Assembly: GCF_014648775.1 (NCBI RefSeq)
Contig: NZ_BMRT01000002.1
Location: forward strand, 248,001-312,000
DNA length: 64,000 nucleotides
Direction: 5' to 3'
Source: Streptomyces abikoensis
Lineage (GTDB): Bacteria; Actinomycetota; Actinomycetes; Streptomycetales; Streptomycetaceae
Every line of letters starts with the position of its first letter. Within the stretch, counting starts at the first letter, position 1. Both the position numbers and the translations under genes were made by a program. The notes beneath the pieces are model-generated. The model had not been told where the DNA came from, did not search any database, and saw nothing but the letters and a program-made list of their open reading frames with translations. Of this stretch, positions 8,369 through 16,949 are shown piece after piece.

Positions 8369-11101
8369 TCAGTTACTCTCCATTCCCCGGACGAGGGCGC
8401 GCAGTTCGCCGCGCCCACTGACGCCGAGCTTCTTGTAGACGCTGCTCAGCCGCAGTTCCACGGTGCGCCGGGAGACCGAGAGCATCTCGGCGATGACCCG
8501 GTTGGCGTGGCCGTGGCCGGCGAGCGTCGCGGTGTGCGTCTCGGCCTGGGAGAGGGTGGCCCACTCCCGGAGCCGGCGGACGTCGGTCGGGGACGGCGCG
8601 CGCCCGTGGTCCCCGGCGAGCCGGCGCACGGTGTCCGCCAGTCTGCTGCTGGGGTGGGCGGTGATGAGCGCGGAGAGGTCGCTCGCCCAGGGGGCGGCGG
8701 CGGCCCGCTCGCGGGTTGTGCGGAGTTCGAGGGCGGCGAGGTCGGCGAGCGCCCAGGCGTGGGCGAGGCCGGCGGGGGTGTCGCGCAGGACGTCCACGGC
8801 GCGGCCCACCTTGGCGGGTCGTTCCTCGCCGGTGGGCAGGGCGGCGTTGAGTTCGGCCCAGCCGATGGTGCCGGCGGCTCCCCAGCGGCGGGCCAGCGCC
8901 AGTTCCTGTCCGCTCAGGCGCCGCGCCTCGGCGTGCTCGCCGAGCGCGAGGGCAGTGCGGGCGGCGAGGGAACGCCAGGGCAGCAGGGCGGGGTTGACGT
9001 ACTGGCGGCGCAGCAGGATCCGGCCGGTCTCGCGGAAGAGGCCCATGGCCTCGGGCAGGTCGTCGTCGGCGACGGCGACCAGGGCCCGGGCGAAGAGCTG
9101 GTACGCCCAGGGGGCGCTGCCCTCGGTGCCGGCGGGGGCGGGTGCGCAGGCGTGGGCGCGGGCCTTCTCCCGGTCGCCGTTCTCCAGGGCGACGGCGGTG
9201 CGGACAGCCGTCAGGTAGGGGGCGGTGGCGGGGTGCCAGCCGTTCGGGGGCAGGGAGCGCTCGGCTTCGGCCACGTACCGTTCGGCGTCGGAGAGCAGGC
9301 CCCGGCGCAGGCTCAGTTCGGCGCGGACGGTGAGCACCCGGGCGACGCCGGCCCGCAGCCGGTCGCGGCGGACGTCGGCGAGGAGGGCGGCGATGCCGGC
9401 GTCGGCGGCCTCGTAGTCGTCGGCGAGGTAGAGGGCGCGGCAGGCGGCGAGGCGGGGCAGCAGGGGCGTGTCCCGGCCGGCCGGTGGGACGAGGGCCGCG
9501 CGGGCCAGCCGGAGCGTGCCGGCCAGGTCCTCGCCGTCGCGGGCCAGTTGCCAGGCCCGGACGCCGGCCTGGGCCGGGGTGCGGGGGACGCGGGGCAGGC
9601 CGGGGACGCGGGGGGTGCCGGGGTCCGTCTCCTCGCGCCAGCCGTGGTGGGCGGCCCAGTACAGGGCGACGAGGTCGTCGCGCTCGGTGTCCTCGGCGCG
9701 GGCCAGGGCGTCGGCCAGCGCGTGGCCCAGTCCGTGGGTGTAGCCGCGCAGGAGGCCGTGGTCGACGGCGCGCACGCGCGCGGCGGCGAGGGCGGGGCCG
9801 GGGGTGCGGGCGATCGCGCCGAGCCTGCGGTCGGCGGCCTCGGGGGCGGTCAGGGCCTCGGTGGCGGCCAGTTCCAGCTCCAGCCGGGCGCGTTCCACGG
9901 GGTCCTGGGGTTCGGCGAGGGCGCGGCGGAGGCAGGCGGCCGCGTGGTCGTGGTCCTCCCGGCGGAGGGCCGCCGCGTGGGCGTGGCGCAAGGCGGGCAC
10001 GACCCAGTCGTGGCCCGTCGGCGGGGTGTCGAGGAGGAGCGCGGCGAGGTCCTCGCCGGTCGTTCCGGCGCGGTGGGCCAGTTCGGCGGCGCGCCCGCAC
10101 AGGGCGGCCCGGTCGCCGGCGGGCATGCCGGCGAGGACGCGGACCCTGGTGGCCGGGTCGACGCCGGGCAGCGGCCGGCCGGGGGTGACGAGCCCGGTCG
10201 CCTCCAGCGCGGCCCACAGGGCGGGTTCGTCCTCGGGCCGGGTACCGGCGAGGTCGCGGAGGTCGGGGAGGCCCAGGACGCCGCGGGCGGCGGCGAGGGC
10301 GCGCAGGGCGCTGCGTTCGGCGGGGCGCAGGGTGCGCAGGACGCGCGCGACGTGGTCGGTGGCGGCCGCGGCGGCCAGCTCCTGTATTCGGGGGATGTGC
10401 GCGGCGACGGGCGGGTGCCCGCGCTGGGCCAGGCGGCGCAGCGCGTCGTCCAGCACCGCGGGGTTCCCCCCGGCCGCCTCGGCGGCGGCCCGGGCGAACC
10501 GCTCGTCGACGGACGGTGCGGTGCCGCAGATGGCGGCCGCCATGGCGGCGGCGCCGTGCTCGTCCACCGCCGGGAGGACGAGCACGGTGCCGCCGCCACC
10601 GCTGCCCACCCGGGCGAGGGCACCGGGGAGCCGGGGCGGGGTGCCGTGGGTGCCCATCAGCAGGACGAGGGGAGCGGCCCCTCCCGGGCGGCCGACGAGC
10701 GCGGCCAACAGCCGCGCGGACTCCGGGTCGGCCCGGTGTACGTCCTCGACGACGAGAAGGGTGGGACGGGCGTGGAGAACCGCCGACAGCGCGTCCGTGA
10801 TCTCGCCGGGTGCCGGCGGCAGGGTGACCCGCGCGGGCGCGGCGGTGCCGCTCGCCAGGAGGGCGGACGTGAGGGCGTGCGGGATCGTGGCGGCGGATTG
10901 CGTGGCGCGGGCGGTCAGGACTTGGAGGCCGCGGGCCTCGGCGGCTTCGGCGGCCCAGCGCAGCAGGGCGTGCTGGCCGTGGCCCGGGGGGCCGGTGACG
11001 ACGACGACGGTGGAGCCGCCGCGTTCCAGGCGGGTCAGTGCCGAGGTCAGCCGTCCCCGGGCCCGGCCGCAGTGGGCCAGGAGGGGGTCAACGAGCGGCA
11101 C
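8369..11101 (-). CDS. fscRIII: LAL-family regulator with degenerate P-loop, FscRIII type
   Basis: 910 residues from GTG, with GGGAGG seven bases upstream. The gene start overlaps the end of the previous regulator by 14 bases, so translation is probably coupled. The fold is LAL-like: N-terminal ATPase, long helical region, and C-terminal LuxR helix-turn-helix (RVIAEMLSVSRRTVELRLSSVYKKLGV). The P-loop at residues 37-44 reads GPPGHGQH: both the invariant Lys and the following Ser/Thr are replaced. The Walker B region reads LLVVEDVHRAD. ATP hydrolysis, and probably binding, should be impaired. It may act constitutively or with its intact neighbour. Codon use resembles the neighbours. Confidence 0.87.
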   Translation of the reverse strand: MPLVDPLLAHCGRARGRLTSALTRLERGGSTVVVVTGPPGHGQHALLRWAAEAAEARGLQVLTARATQSAATIPHALTSALLASGTAAPARVTLPPAPGEITDALSAVLHARPTLLVVEDVHRADPESARLLAALVGRPGGAAPLVLLMGTHGTPPRLPGALARVGSGGGGTVLVLPAVDEHGAAAMAAAICGTAPSVDERFARAAAEAAGGNPAVLDDALRRLAQRGHPPVAAHIPRIQELAAAAATDHVARVLRTLRPAERSALRALAAARGVLGLPDLRDLAGTRPEDEPALWAALEATGLVTPGRPLPGVDPATRVRVLAGMPAGDRAALCGRAAELAHRAGTTGEDLAALLLDTPPTGHDWVVPALRHAHAAALRREDHDHAAACLRRALAEPQDPVERARLELELAATEALTAPEAADRRLGAIARTPGPALAAARVRAVDHGLLRGYTHGLGHALADALARAEDTERDDLVALYWAAHHGWREETDPGTPRVPGLPRVPRTPAQAGVRAWQLARDGEDLAGTLRLARAALVPPAGRDTPLLPRLAACRALYLADDYEAADAGIAALLADVRRDRLRAGVARVLTVRAELSLRRGLLSDAERYVAEAERSLPPNGWHPATAPYLTAVRTAVALENGDREKARAHACAPAPAGTEGSAPWAYQLFARALVAVADDDLPEAMGLFRETGRILLRRQYVNPALLPWRSLAARTALALGEHAEARRLSGQELALARRWGAAGTIGWAELNAALPTGEERPAKVGRAVDVLRDTPAGLAHAWALADLAALELRTTRERAAAAPWASDLSALITAHPSSRLADTVRRLAGDHGRAPSPTDVRRLREWATLSQAETHTATLAGHGHANRVIAEMLSVSRRTVELRLSSVYKKLGVSGRGELRALVRGMESN

Positions 11102-14100
11102 GGGCGGGCCTCCCGTACGCCACGGTGGGCATTCCGGCGGGGGGTTCCGGCGGGGCTTCGGGGGGCAGCGCCGAGGCGAGGGCGGCCCGGTCGCCGACGC
11201 CGAGCTTGCGGTAGACGCCGGTGAGGTGCATCTCCACGGTCCGTACGGTGACGAACAGCGCTTCGGCTATCTCGCGGTTGCTCGCCCCGGCGCGGGCGAG
11301 GGCGGCGACCTTGCGCTCGGTGCGGGTGAGGAGGTCGGTGCGGCATCCGGTGGCCTTGCGCATGCGTCCGCCGGCGGTCACGAGCCCGCCGCGGGCGGCC
11401 TCGGCGAGGGCGAGGGCGCCGCACTGCCGGGCCAGGCCGACGGCGGTGCGCAGGTGCTCGCGGGCGGCGGGCTGGTCGCCGGCCGCGAGCAGGGCCCGGC
11501 CCAGGTGGTACTCGGCGCGGGCGTGTTCGACGCGGGCCGGGGAGCCGGCCAGCCACTCCACCGCCTGGGTGTGGAGGACGACGCCTTCGGGCCCGGGGGT
11601 GGTCACCGCCAGGGCGTGGGCGGCGAGTCCGAGGGCGCGCGGGGTGCCCCAGGACCGGGCGGGGCCGGTCCAGCGTTCGGCGATGTCGCGGGCCTCGCCG
11701 GTCCGGCCGAGGGCGGTCAGCTGGCGGACGGCGTGCACCCACCAGGGGTGGAAGACGGCGTTGGCGACGCCGGCCGCCGCCAGGGCGTCCCCGCAGGCGA
11801 AGAGGAGGGCGAGGGCGCCCTCGTGGTCGCCGAGCCCCCGCCGGGCGCGGGCCCGGGCCAGCAAGTAGGCGGGCTGCTCCAGCACATGGCCGTCCAGGTC
11901 GCCGGGCTCGACGCGGGCGAGGGCCTCCTCGGCCCGCCGGGGCTCGGCGTGGTCGACCAGTGAGGTCGCCAGCACGATATGAGGCATCGTCAGCTCGGTG
12001 CACTGGTCCTCCTCCGCGGTCAGGCCGACGGCCGTGCGGGCGTCGGCGAGCGCGTCGGGGATCGCGCCGATGCCGTGGAGCACGAGCGAGCGGGCGGCCA
12101 GGGCGAGGGTGTACACGCGGGCCTCGCCGTACTCCTGACCCTGGGTCAGGACACGGTCCAGGGCGCCGAGCGCGTCGTCGACCTCGTCGGCCAGGGCGAG
12201 CGGGAAGGCCGCGGCGAAGGCGGCCCAGCCGCCGGGCTCGGCGGCCGGGGAGCGCAGGGCCCGGCGGGCCTGGAGGACCGTGCGCGCCGCCGAGCGGCCG
12301 TCGAGGGCGGTCAGGATGCTCATCATGGCGGCCTTCTGCCGCTGGGCGGGGGTGTCGCCGTGGGGCAGGGCCATCCGCGCGGCGCGCTCGCGGACGGCGG
12401 CGATCGTCTCCCGCCGGACGGTCCCGGCGAGCAGCAGGACGGACTCCAGGAGCGCGGTCAGCTCGCGGTCGGCGGGCCCGGCGTCGGGCCCGGTCTCGGC
12501 GGCGAAGGCGGCCACGGCCTCGTCGAGGACGCGGACGGCGGTGGGGACGCGGCGCAGGGCCAGGCAGGTCAGCCCGTACTGGGCGGCGACGGCCGCCTTC
12601 GTGCGCGGGTCGGTGCGCAGTGCGAGCGTCTCCTCGATCAGCGGCAATGCCTCCTCGGGGTTGATCTCGGCGAGCGCCCGGGCCAGTTCGGTGCGGGCGG
12701 ACAGGTCGTCCGGTTCCGCCCGGAGCACGGCGTGGAGGTAGCGGGCCGCCGTCTTGTGGGCGCCCCGGGCGGCGGCGCGCGCGGCGGCGTCCCGCAGGGT
12801 GGCGGCCATCCAGGGCGGCACGGGGCCGGGCAGCCGCAGCACGTGTTCGGCGATGTCCTCGGCGGGACGGCCCGCGTCGCTGAGCAGGAGGACGGCCCGG
12901 GTGCGCAGCGCGGTCAGCTCCGGCTCGGTGAGCGGGGCGAGGACGGCGGCGCGGGTGGCGGCGTCCGTGAGGGCGGCGCGGCCGGGGGCGACGAGGCCGG
13001 CGCGGCGCAGCGCGGTCAGGGCGTCCTCGGCGAGGGCGGTGGTCACCCCGGCGAGGGCGGCGACGCGCCGGGGTTCGTCCTCGCCGAGGACGGCGACGGC
13101 CGTGGCGACGTCGCGGACCCAGCCGGGCTGGTGGCCGAGCCGCCGGCGGGTGGTCCTGGCGGTCATGGCGGCGCAGAGTTCGGCGGCGCGGCGCGCGCCG
13201 TGCTCGTCGGGCGCGGCGCCTTCGGCGCGCAGGGTGCGCAGGGCGTGGGTGAGGGTGCGGGGGTTGCCGCCGGCGGCCTCCGTGAGGTGAGCGGCGAAGG
13301 CGGGGGCGACGGGGGTGCCGAGGATCCGGCGGGCGAGCTCGGCGGCTTCCGCTTCGCCCAGCGGGCCGAGGGGGAGGAGGGTGGTCCGGTGGGGTGCGCA
13401 GGCGGCGGCCAGGGCGGCTCCGGCGACGGGCTCCGCTTCGGGGCGGTGGGCGAGGACGACGAGCAGCGGCAGGTGGTGCTCGGCGCGGCGCAGCAGGAAG
13501 TCGAGCCAGCGCAGGGAGTGTTCGTCGGCGTGGTGGGCGTCGTCGAGGACGAGGGTGAGCGGGCGGTCCGCCATCAGGTTGCCGGCGAGGCGGTAGAGGC
13601 CGTGGAGGACCTGGTGCGGGGGCGTGGCGGTCGCGTCCGCGCCGGGGGCGAGGGCGGGCAGGGCGTGGTGGGCGCCGCCCCGGAGGAGGGGGGAGGGGCC
13701 CGTGCCGGTGAGGCCCAGGGGACCGAACAGGGCGCGCACCGCGCCGTAGGGGGCGGCGGCACCCCCGGGTATGCCCGCGGGTGTGTCCCCGGGCGCACCT
13801 GCGGAGATGCCCCCGGGTATGCCCCCGGGCATCTCCCCGGGTATGCCGTCCGGCAGGCCGTCGTAGGCGCTGGGCGCCCGGTGCGCGGCGGGTTCCCGGC
13901 CGCAGGCCGCGTAGAGGGTCCGGACGCCGTGGGCGGCCTGGTCGTCGAGTAAGGCCCGCAGGAGCCGGGTCTTGCCGATGCCGGAGGGTCCGCCGATGAG
14001 GACCGCCTGGGCGTGGCCGGTGCGGGCGGAGGCGGCGCGGGCGGCGAGCGCCGCCAGTTCCCCGCCGCGGCCGGGCGGTGGCTCCGTTAAGCCGCCGGCG

Positions 14101-14117
14101 GGCGGACGGTGCAGCAC
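11088..14117 (-). CDS. fscRIV: LAL-family regulator with intact P-loop and a TTA codon, FscRIV type
   Basis: 1,009 residues from a GTG preceded by AGGAG at seven bases; in-frame ATGs at 14162 and 14186 have poorer ribosome sites. The P-loop GGPSGIGKT (residues 42-50) and LVLDDAHHAD (Walker B) are intact, the only such set among the three LALs here. The LuxR domain (TRTERKVAALARAGASNREIA, then TVRTVEMHLTGVYRKLGVGD, each read here as the expected motif) lies near residues 925-985 with a proline-rich tail. Codon 10 is TTA, the rare leucine codon read by the bldA tRNA, so this first gene of the operon should depend on development. Residues 75-105 hold a GIPGG-like repeat insertion. It is divergent from the glycosyltransferase operon. 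Confidence 0.88.
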   Translation of the reverse strand: MLHRPPAGGLTEPPPGRGGELAALAARAASARTGHAQAVLIGGPSGIGKTRLLRALLDDQAAHGVRTLYAACGREPAAHRAPSAYDGLPDGIPGEMPGGIPGGISAGAPGDTPAGIPGGAAAPYGAVRALFGPLGLTGTGPSPLLRGGAHHALPALAPGADATATPPHQVLHGLYRLAGNLMADRPLTLVLDDAHHADEHSLRWLDFLLRRAEHHLPLLVVLAHRPEAEPVAGAALAAACAPHRTTLLPLGPLGEAEAAELARRILGTPVAPAFAAHLTEAAGGNPRTLTHALRTLRAEGAAPDEHGARRAAELCAAMTARTTRRRLGHQPGWVRDVATAVAVLGEDEPRRVAALAGVTTALAEDALTALRRAGLVAPGRAALTDAATRAAVLAPLTEPELTALRTRAVLLLSDAGRPAEDIAEHVLRLPGPVPPWMAATLRDAAARAAARGAHKTAARYLHAVLRAEPDDLSARTELARALAEINPEEALPLIEETLALRTDPRTKAAVAAQYGLTCLALRRVPTAVRVLDEAVAAFAAETGPDAGPADRELTALLESVLLLAGTVRRETIAAVRERAARMALPHGDTPAQRQKAAMMSILTALDGRSAARTVLQARRALRSPAAEPGGWAAFAAAFPLALADEVDDALGALDRVLTQGQEYGEARVYTLALAARSLVLHGIGAIPDALADARTAVGLTAEEDQCTELTMPHIVLATSLVDHAEPRRAEEALARVEPGDLDGHVLEQPAYLLARARARRGLGDHEGALALLFACGDALAAAGVANAVFHPWWVHAVRQLTALGRTGEARDIAERWTGPARSWGTPRALGLAAHALAVTTPGPEGVVLHTQAVEWLAGSPARVEHARAEYHLGRALLAAGDQPAAREHLRTAVGLARQCGALALAEAARGGLVTAGGRMRKATGCRTDLLTRTERKVAALARAGASNREIAEALFVTVRTVEMHLTGVYRKLGVGDRAALASALPPEAPPEPPAGMPTVAYGRPARAAR
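14088..14090 (-). other. TTA (bldA-dependent) leucine codon
   Basis: In the leftward regulator frame the codons read GGC GGC TTA ACG GAG. I saw no other in-frame TTA in the cluster genes when scanning by eye. Confidence 0.85.
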
Positions 14118-14447
14118 GGTCGTTCTCCTCACGCCCCACGGGGGGATCCGGCGCCCAGACATCACATTCCGCTCAAGTCCCGGCAAGGTGGATCTTGGGC
14201 CACCTCGTCAGGTCTCTTGTCACTCTAGAGCGTTTTGTATGACTAGGGGTTCCACTTGCTCGAACTCCTGGACATTAGAGCCTCTTGTCGTTTTGACGTG
14301 GTAAGGGGCCGTGCCCGGCGCGTCGCGTCCGGGAGGAGTCTAAGGATTTCCCGGGGCGTGGCGTGAGATCACAGTGCGGGGAGGCCGACCGGCCCGCCCG
14401 GGGGCGTCCCGTGCCCCGCCCCGACGGCCACCACTGAAAGGGATGCC
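14118..14447. promoter_or_regulatory. Divergent promoter region between regulators and biosynthetic operon
   Basis: 330 bases without a gene, less GC-rich than their surroundings between 14210 and 14310. They contain a PAS-LuxR operator-like site (14243-14258) and a direct repeat CTCTTGTC at 14214-14221 and 14282-14289. No convincing sigma-factor hexamer pair could be fixed by eye. Confidence 0.6.
14243..14258. promoter_or_regulatory. Candidate PAS-LuxR (FscRI/PimM-type) operator
   Basis: CTAGGGGTTCCACTTG matches 12 of 16 positions of the recalled consensus CTVGGGAWWTCCCBAG and keeps the left half and central TTCC. It lies 190 bases before the glycosyltransferase, in the divergent region where such an operator would be expected. 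Confidence 0.55.
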
Positions 14448-15824
14448 ATGGACTCCGCCCGACGGCCGATCCTGTTCGTCAGCCTTCCGGAGAGCGGACT
14501 GCTCAACCCGCTGCTCGTACTGGCGGGCGAACTCTCCCGGCAGGGCGTGGAGGACCTGTGGTTCGCCACCGACGAGCCGCGTCGCGAGGACGTGGCGAGG
14601 ATCGCCGAGCGGTCGCCGGTGGAGTTCGCCTCGCTGGGCGAGGTGATACCGGAGCTGTCCGCCGTGACCTGGGACGACGAGGTCTACCGGGAGGTGACCC
14701 AGTCCTCCCGCTTCCGGGCGCACCGGGCCGTCATCCGGCAGTCCTACAAGCCGGCCCTCCAGGCGGGGAAGTTCCGCAAGCTGGAGGCCGTGGTCGAGAA
14801 GGTCCAGCCGGCGCTGATGGTCGTCGACTGCATGGCGGGCTTCGCCGTGGACCTGGCCATCGCCCGGGACATCCCGTTCGTGCTGAGCGTCCCGTTCCTG
14901 CCGAGCAACGTCCTCACCTCGCTCAACCCCTTCGCCAAGGGCCACACCCCCCGGGACTTCCCGGTCCCCCACTCCGGGCTGCCGCGGAAGATGACCCCGG
15001 CGCAGCGCCTGAGCAACGAGCTGTTCAAGTACCGGACCCTGGCGATGTTCTTCAACCCGGCCATGGGCAAGGTGCTCCAGGAGGACGCGCGGATCCGCAA
15101 GGAGCTGCGCATCCCGCCGCCCAACCCGATGACCAGGATCGACAAGGCCGAGCTGGTCCTGTGCAACTCCATCGCCGAGCTGGACTACCCCTTCCCGATA
15201 CCGGAGAGGATGCGGCTGGTGGGCGCGATGATGCCGCCCCTGCCGGAGGCCCCGGACGACGAGGACGTCCGCGCCTGGCTGGACGCGCAGTCGTCGGTCG
15301 TCTACATGGGCTTCGGCACCATCACCCGGCTGACGAAGGAGCAGGTCCACGCGCTGGTGGAGGTGGCCCGCCGGCTGGAGGGCGAGCACCAGGTGCTGTG
15401 GAAGCTGCCCAAGGAGCAGCAGCACCTGCTGCCTCCGAAGGAATCGCTTCCGGCCAACCTCCGTATCGAGGGCTGGGTCCCCTCCCAGCTCGACGTCCTC
15501 GCCCACCCCAACGTCAAGGTGTTCTTCACCCACGGCGGCGGCAACGGCTTCCACGAGGGCATCTACTTCGGCAAGCCCCTGGTGGTGCGCCCCCTGTGGG
15601 TGGACTGCTTCGACCAGGCCGTCCGCGGCCAGGACTTCGGCATCAGCCTGACCCTCGACCGGCCCCAGACCGTCGCGGTCGACGACGTCGTCGACAAGCT
15701 CACCCGGGTGCTCGGCGACCTCTCGTTCCGTGAGAAGGCGGAGCGGCTGGGCGCCCTGCAGCGCGCGGCGGGCGGTCGCGAGACGGCCGCCGGGCTGGTC
15801 CTCGGTCTCCCCGCGCTGGCCTGA
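14448..15824 (+). CDS. fscMI: Mycosaminyltransferase (FscMI/NysDI type)
   Basis: 458 residues. A UGT-type GT-B glycosyltransferase: an N-terminal acceptor domain beginning RPILFVSLPESGLLNPLL, and a C-terminal nucleotide-sugar domain with VYMGFGTITRLT and the signature FTHGGGNGFHEGIYFGKPL (about residues 359-378), followed by RPLWVDCFDQ. In polyene clusters this enzyme attaches mycosamine from GDP-mycosamine to the macrolactone. The ribosome site AAAGGGA precedes ATG. It is the first gene of the rightward operon and lies 25 bases before the aminotransferase, its pathway partner. The GDP-mannose dehydratase needed upstream in sugar synthesis is not in the window. Confidence 0.9.
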   Translation: MDSARRPILFVSLPESGLLNPLLVLAGELSRQGVEDLWFATDEPRREDVARIAERSPVEFASLGEVIPELSAVTWDDEVYREVTQSSRFRAHRAVIRQSYKPALQAGKFRKLEAVVEKVQPALMVVDCMAGFAVDLAIARDIPFVLSVPFLPSNVLTSLNPFAKGHTPRDFPVPHSGLPRKMTPAQRLSNELFKYRTLAMFFNPAMGKVLQEDARIRKELRIPPPNPMTRIDKAELVLCNSIAELDYPFPIPERMRLVGAMMPPLPEAPDDEDVRAWLDAQSSVVYMGFGTITRLTKEQVHALVEVARRLEGEHQVLWKLPKEQQHLLPPKESLPANLRIEGWVPSQLDVLAHPNVKVFFTHGGGNGFHEGIYFGKPLVVRPLWVDCFDQAVRGQDFGISLTLDRPQTVAVDDVVDKLTRVLGDLSFREKAERLGALQRAAGGRETAAGLVLGLPALA

Positions 15825-15849
15825 TCCCGGCCTGATCAGAGAGGAACCC

Positions 15850-16911
15850 ATGTCGTTCAAGTACCCCGTGTCCCGTCCCGCCCTCGACGGCAAGGAGCTC
15901 GAGTACGTCACCGCGACCATCGGCGACGGCTGGATATCGTCCCAGAGCCCCGTCATCCAGCGGTTCGAGCAGGCCTTCGCGGACTGGAACGGGATCGCCC
16001 ACGGCGTGGCCTGCTCCTCCGGGACGGCCGCGCTCACCCTGGCCCTGCGGGCCCTGGGCGTCGGTCCCGGCGACGAGGTGATCGTCCCCGAGTTCACCAT
16101 GATCGCCTCGGCGTGGGCGGTCACCTACACCGGCGCCACGCCCGTCTTCGTCGACTGCGGGGACGACCTCAACATCGACGTCACCCGCATCGAGGAGAAG
16201 ATCACCCCGCGGACCAGGGCGATCATGCCGGTGCACATCTACGGCCGGCGTTGCGACATGGACGCGATCATGGACATCGCGTTCCAGTACAACCTCCGGG
16301 TCGTCGAGGACTCCGCCGAGGCCCACGGCATCCGCCCGGTGGGCGACATCGCCTGCTACTCCCTCTTCGCCAACAAGATCATCACGGCGGGCGAGGGCGG
16401 CATCTGCCTCACCGACGACCCCGGGCTCGCCGGCCAGCTGGCCCATCTGCGCGCCATGGCCTTCACCCGGGACCACAGCTTCCTCCACAAGAAGCTCGCC
16501 TACAACTTCCGGATGACCGGGATGCAGGCCGCCGTCGCCCTCGCCCAGGTCGAGCGGCTGGACGAGATCCTCGCGACCCGCCGGGAGATAGAGAAGCGCT
16601 ACGACGAGGGCCTCGCCGGCATCCCCGGCATCACCCTGATGCCCTCGCGCGACGTGCTGTGGATGTACGACCTGCGCGCCGAACGCCGCGAGGAGCTGCG
16701 CGCCTTCCTCGCCGACGCGGGCATCGAGACCCGGCTCTTCTTCAAGCCCATGAGCCGCCAGCCCGGCTACCTCCACCCCGACTGGCCCTCGCTGAAGGCC
16801 AACCGGTTCGCGGAGGACGGCTTCTACCTGCCCACGCACACCGGGCTCACCGCCGCCGACCAGGACTTCATCATCGCCCGGGTCCGCGAGTTCTACGCCG
16901 CCGCCCGCTGA
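15850..16911 (+). CDS. fscMII: GDP-3-keto-6-deoxymannose aminotransferase (mycosamine synthase)
   Basis: 353 residues, a PLP-dependent DegT/DnrJ/EryC1 sugar aminotransferase. Visible motifs are the cofactor-phosphate loop SSGTAALTLALRALG (from residue 56), VVEDSAEAHG with D154 for the pyridine nitrogen, and SLFANKIITAGEGG with K176 as the Schiff-base lysine. NysDII/AmphDII/FscMII enzymes transfer an amino group to make GDP-mycosamine. The start has GAGGAA four bases upstream; a longer open frame upstream overlaps the glycosyltransferase and was not used. Gene order (glycosyltransferase, aminotransferase, P450, ferredoxin) is the standard post-PKS set of polyene clusters. Confidence 0.92.
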   Translation: MSFKYPVSRPALDGKELEYVTATIGDGWISSQSPVIQRFEQAFADWNGIAHGVACSSGTAALTLALRALGVGPGDEVIVPEFTMIASAWAVTYTGATPVFVDCGDDLNIDVTRIEEKITPRTRAIMPVHIYGRRCDMDAIMDIAFQYNLRVVEDSAEAHGIRPVGDIACYSLFANKIITAGEGGICLTDDPGLAGQLAHLRAMAFTRDHSFLHKKLAYNFRMTGMQAAVALAQVERLDEILATRREIEKRYDEGLAGIPGITLMPSRDVLWMYDLRAERREELRAFLADAGIETRLFFKPMSRQPGYLHPDWPSLKANRFAEDGFYLPTHTGLTAADQDFIIARVREFYAAAR

Positions 16912-16949
16912 CCGGACCCGCAGGCACGCCACGAGGGAATGAGTTTCCG

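Noticed and set aside
13780-13860. Short repeats in the FscRIV-type gene as a separate repeat element
   Set aside because: The codons encode an in-frame run of GIPGG/GAPGD-like units within the protein. It is a low-complexity coding insertion, not a mobile or CRISPR-type repeat.
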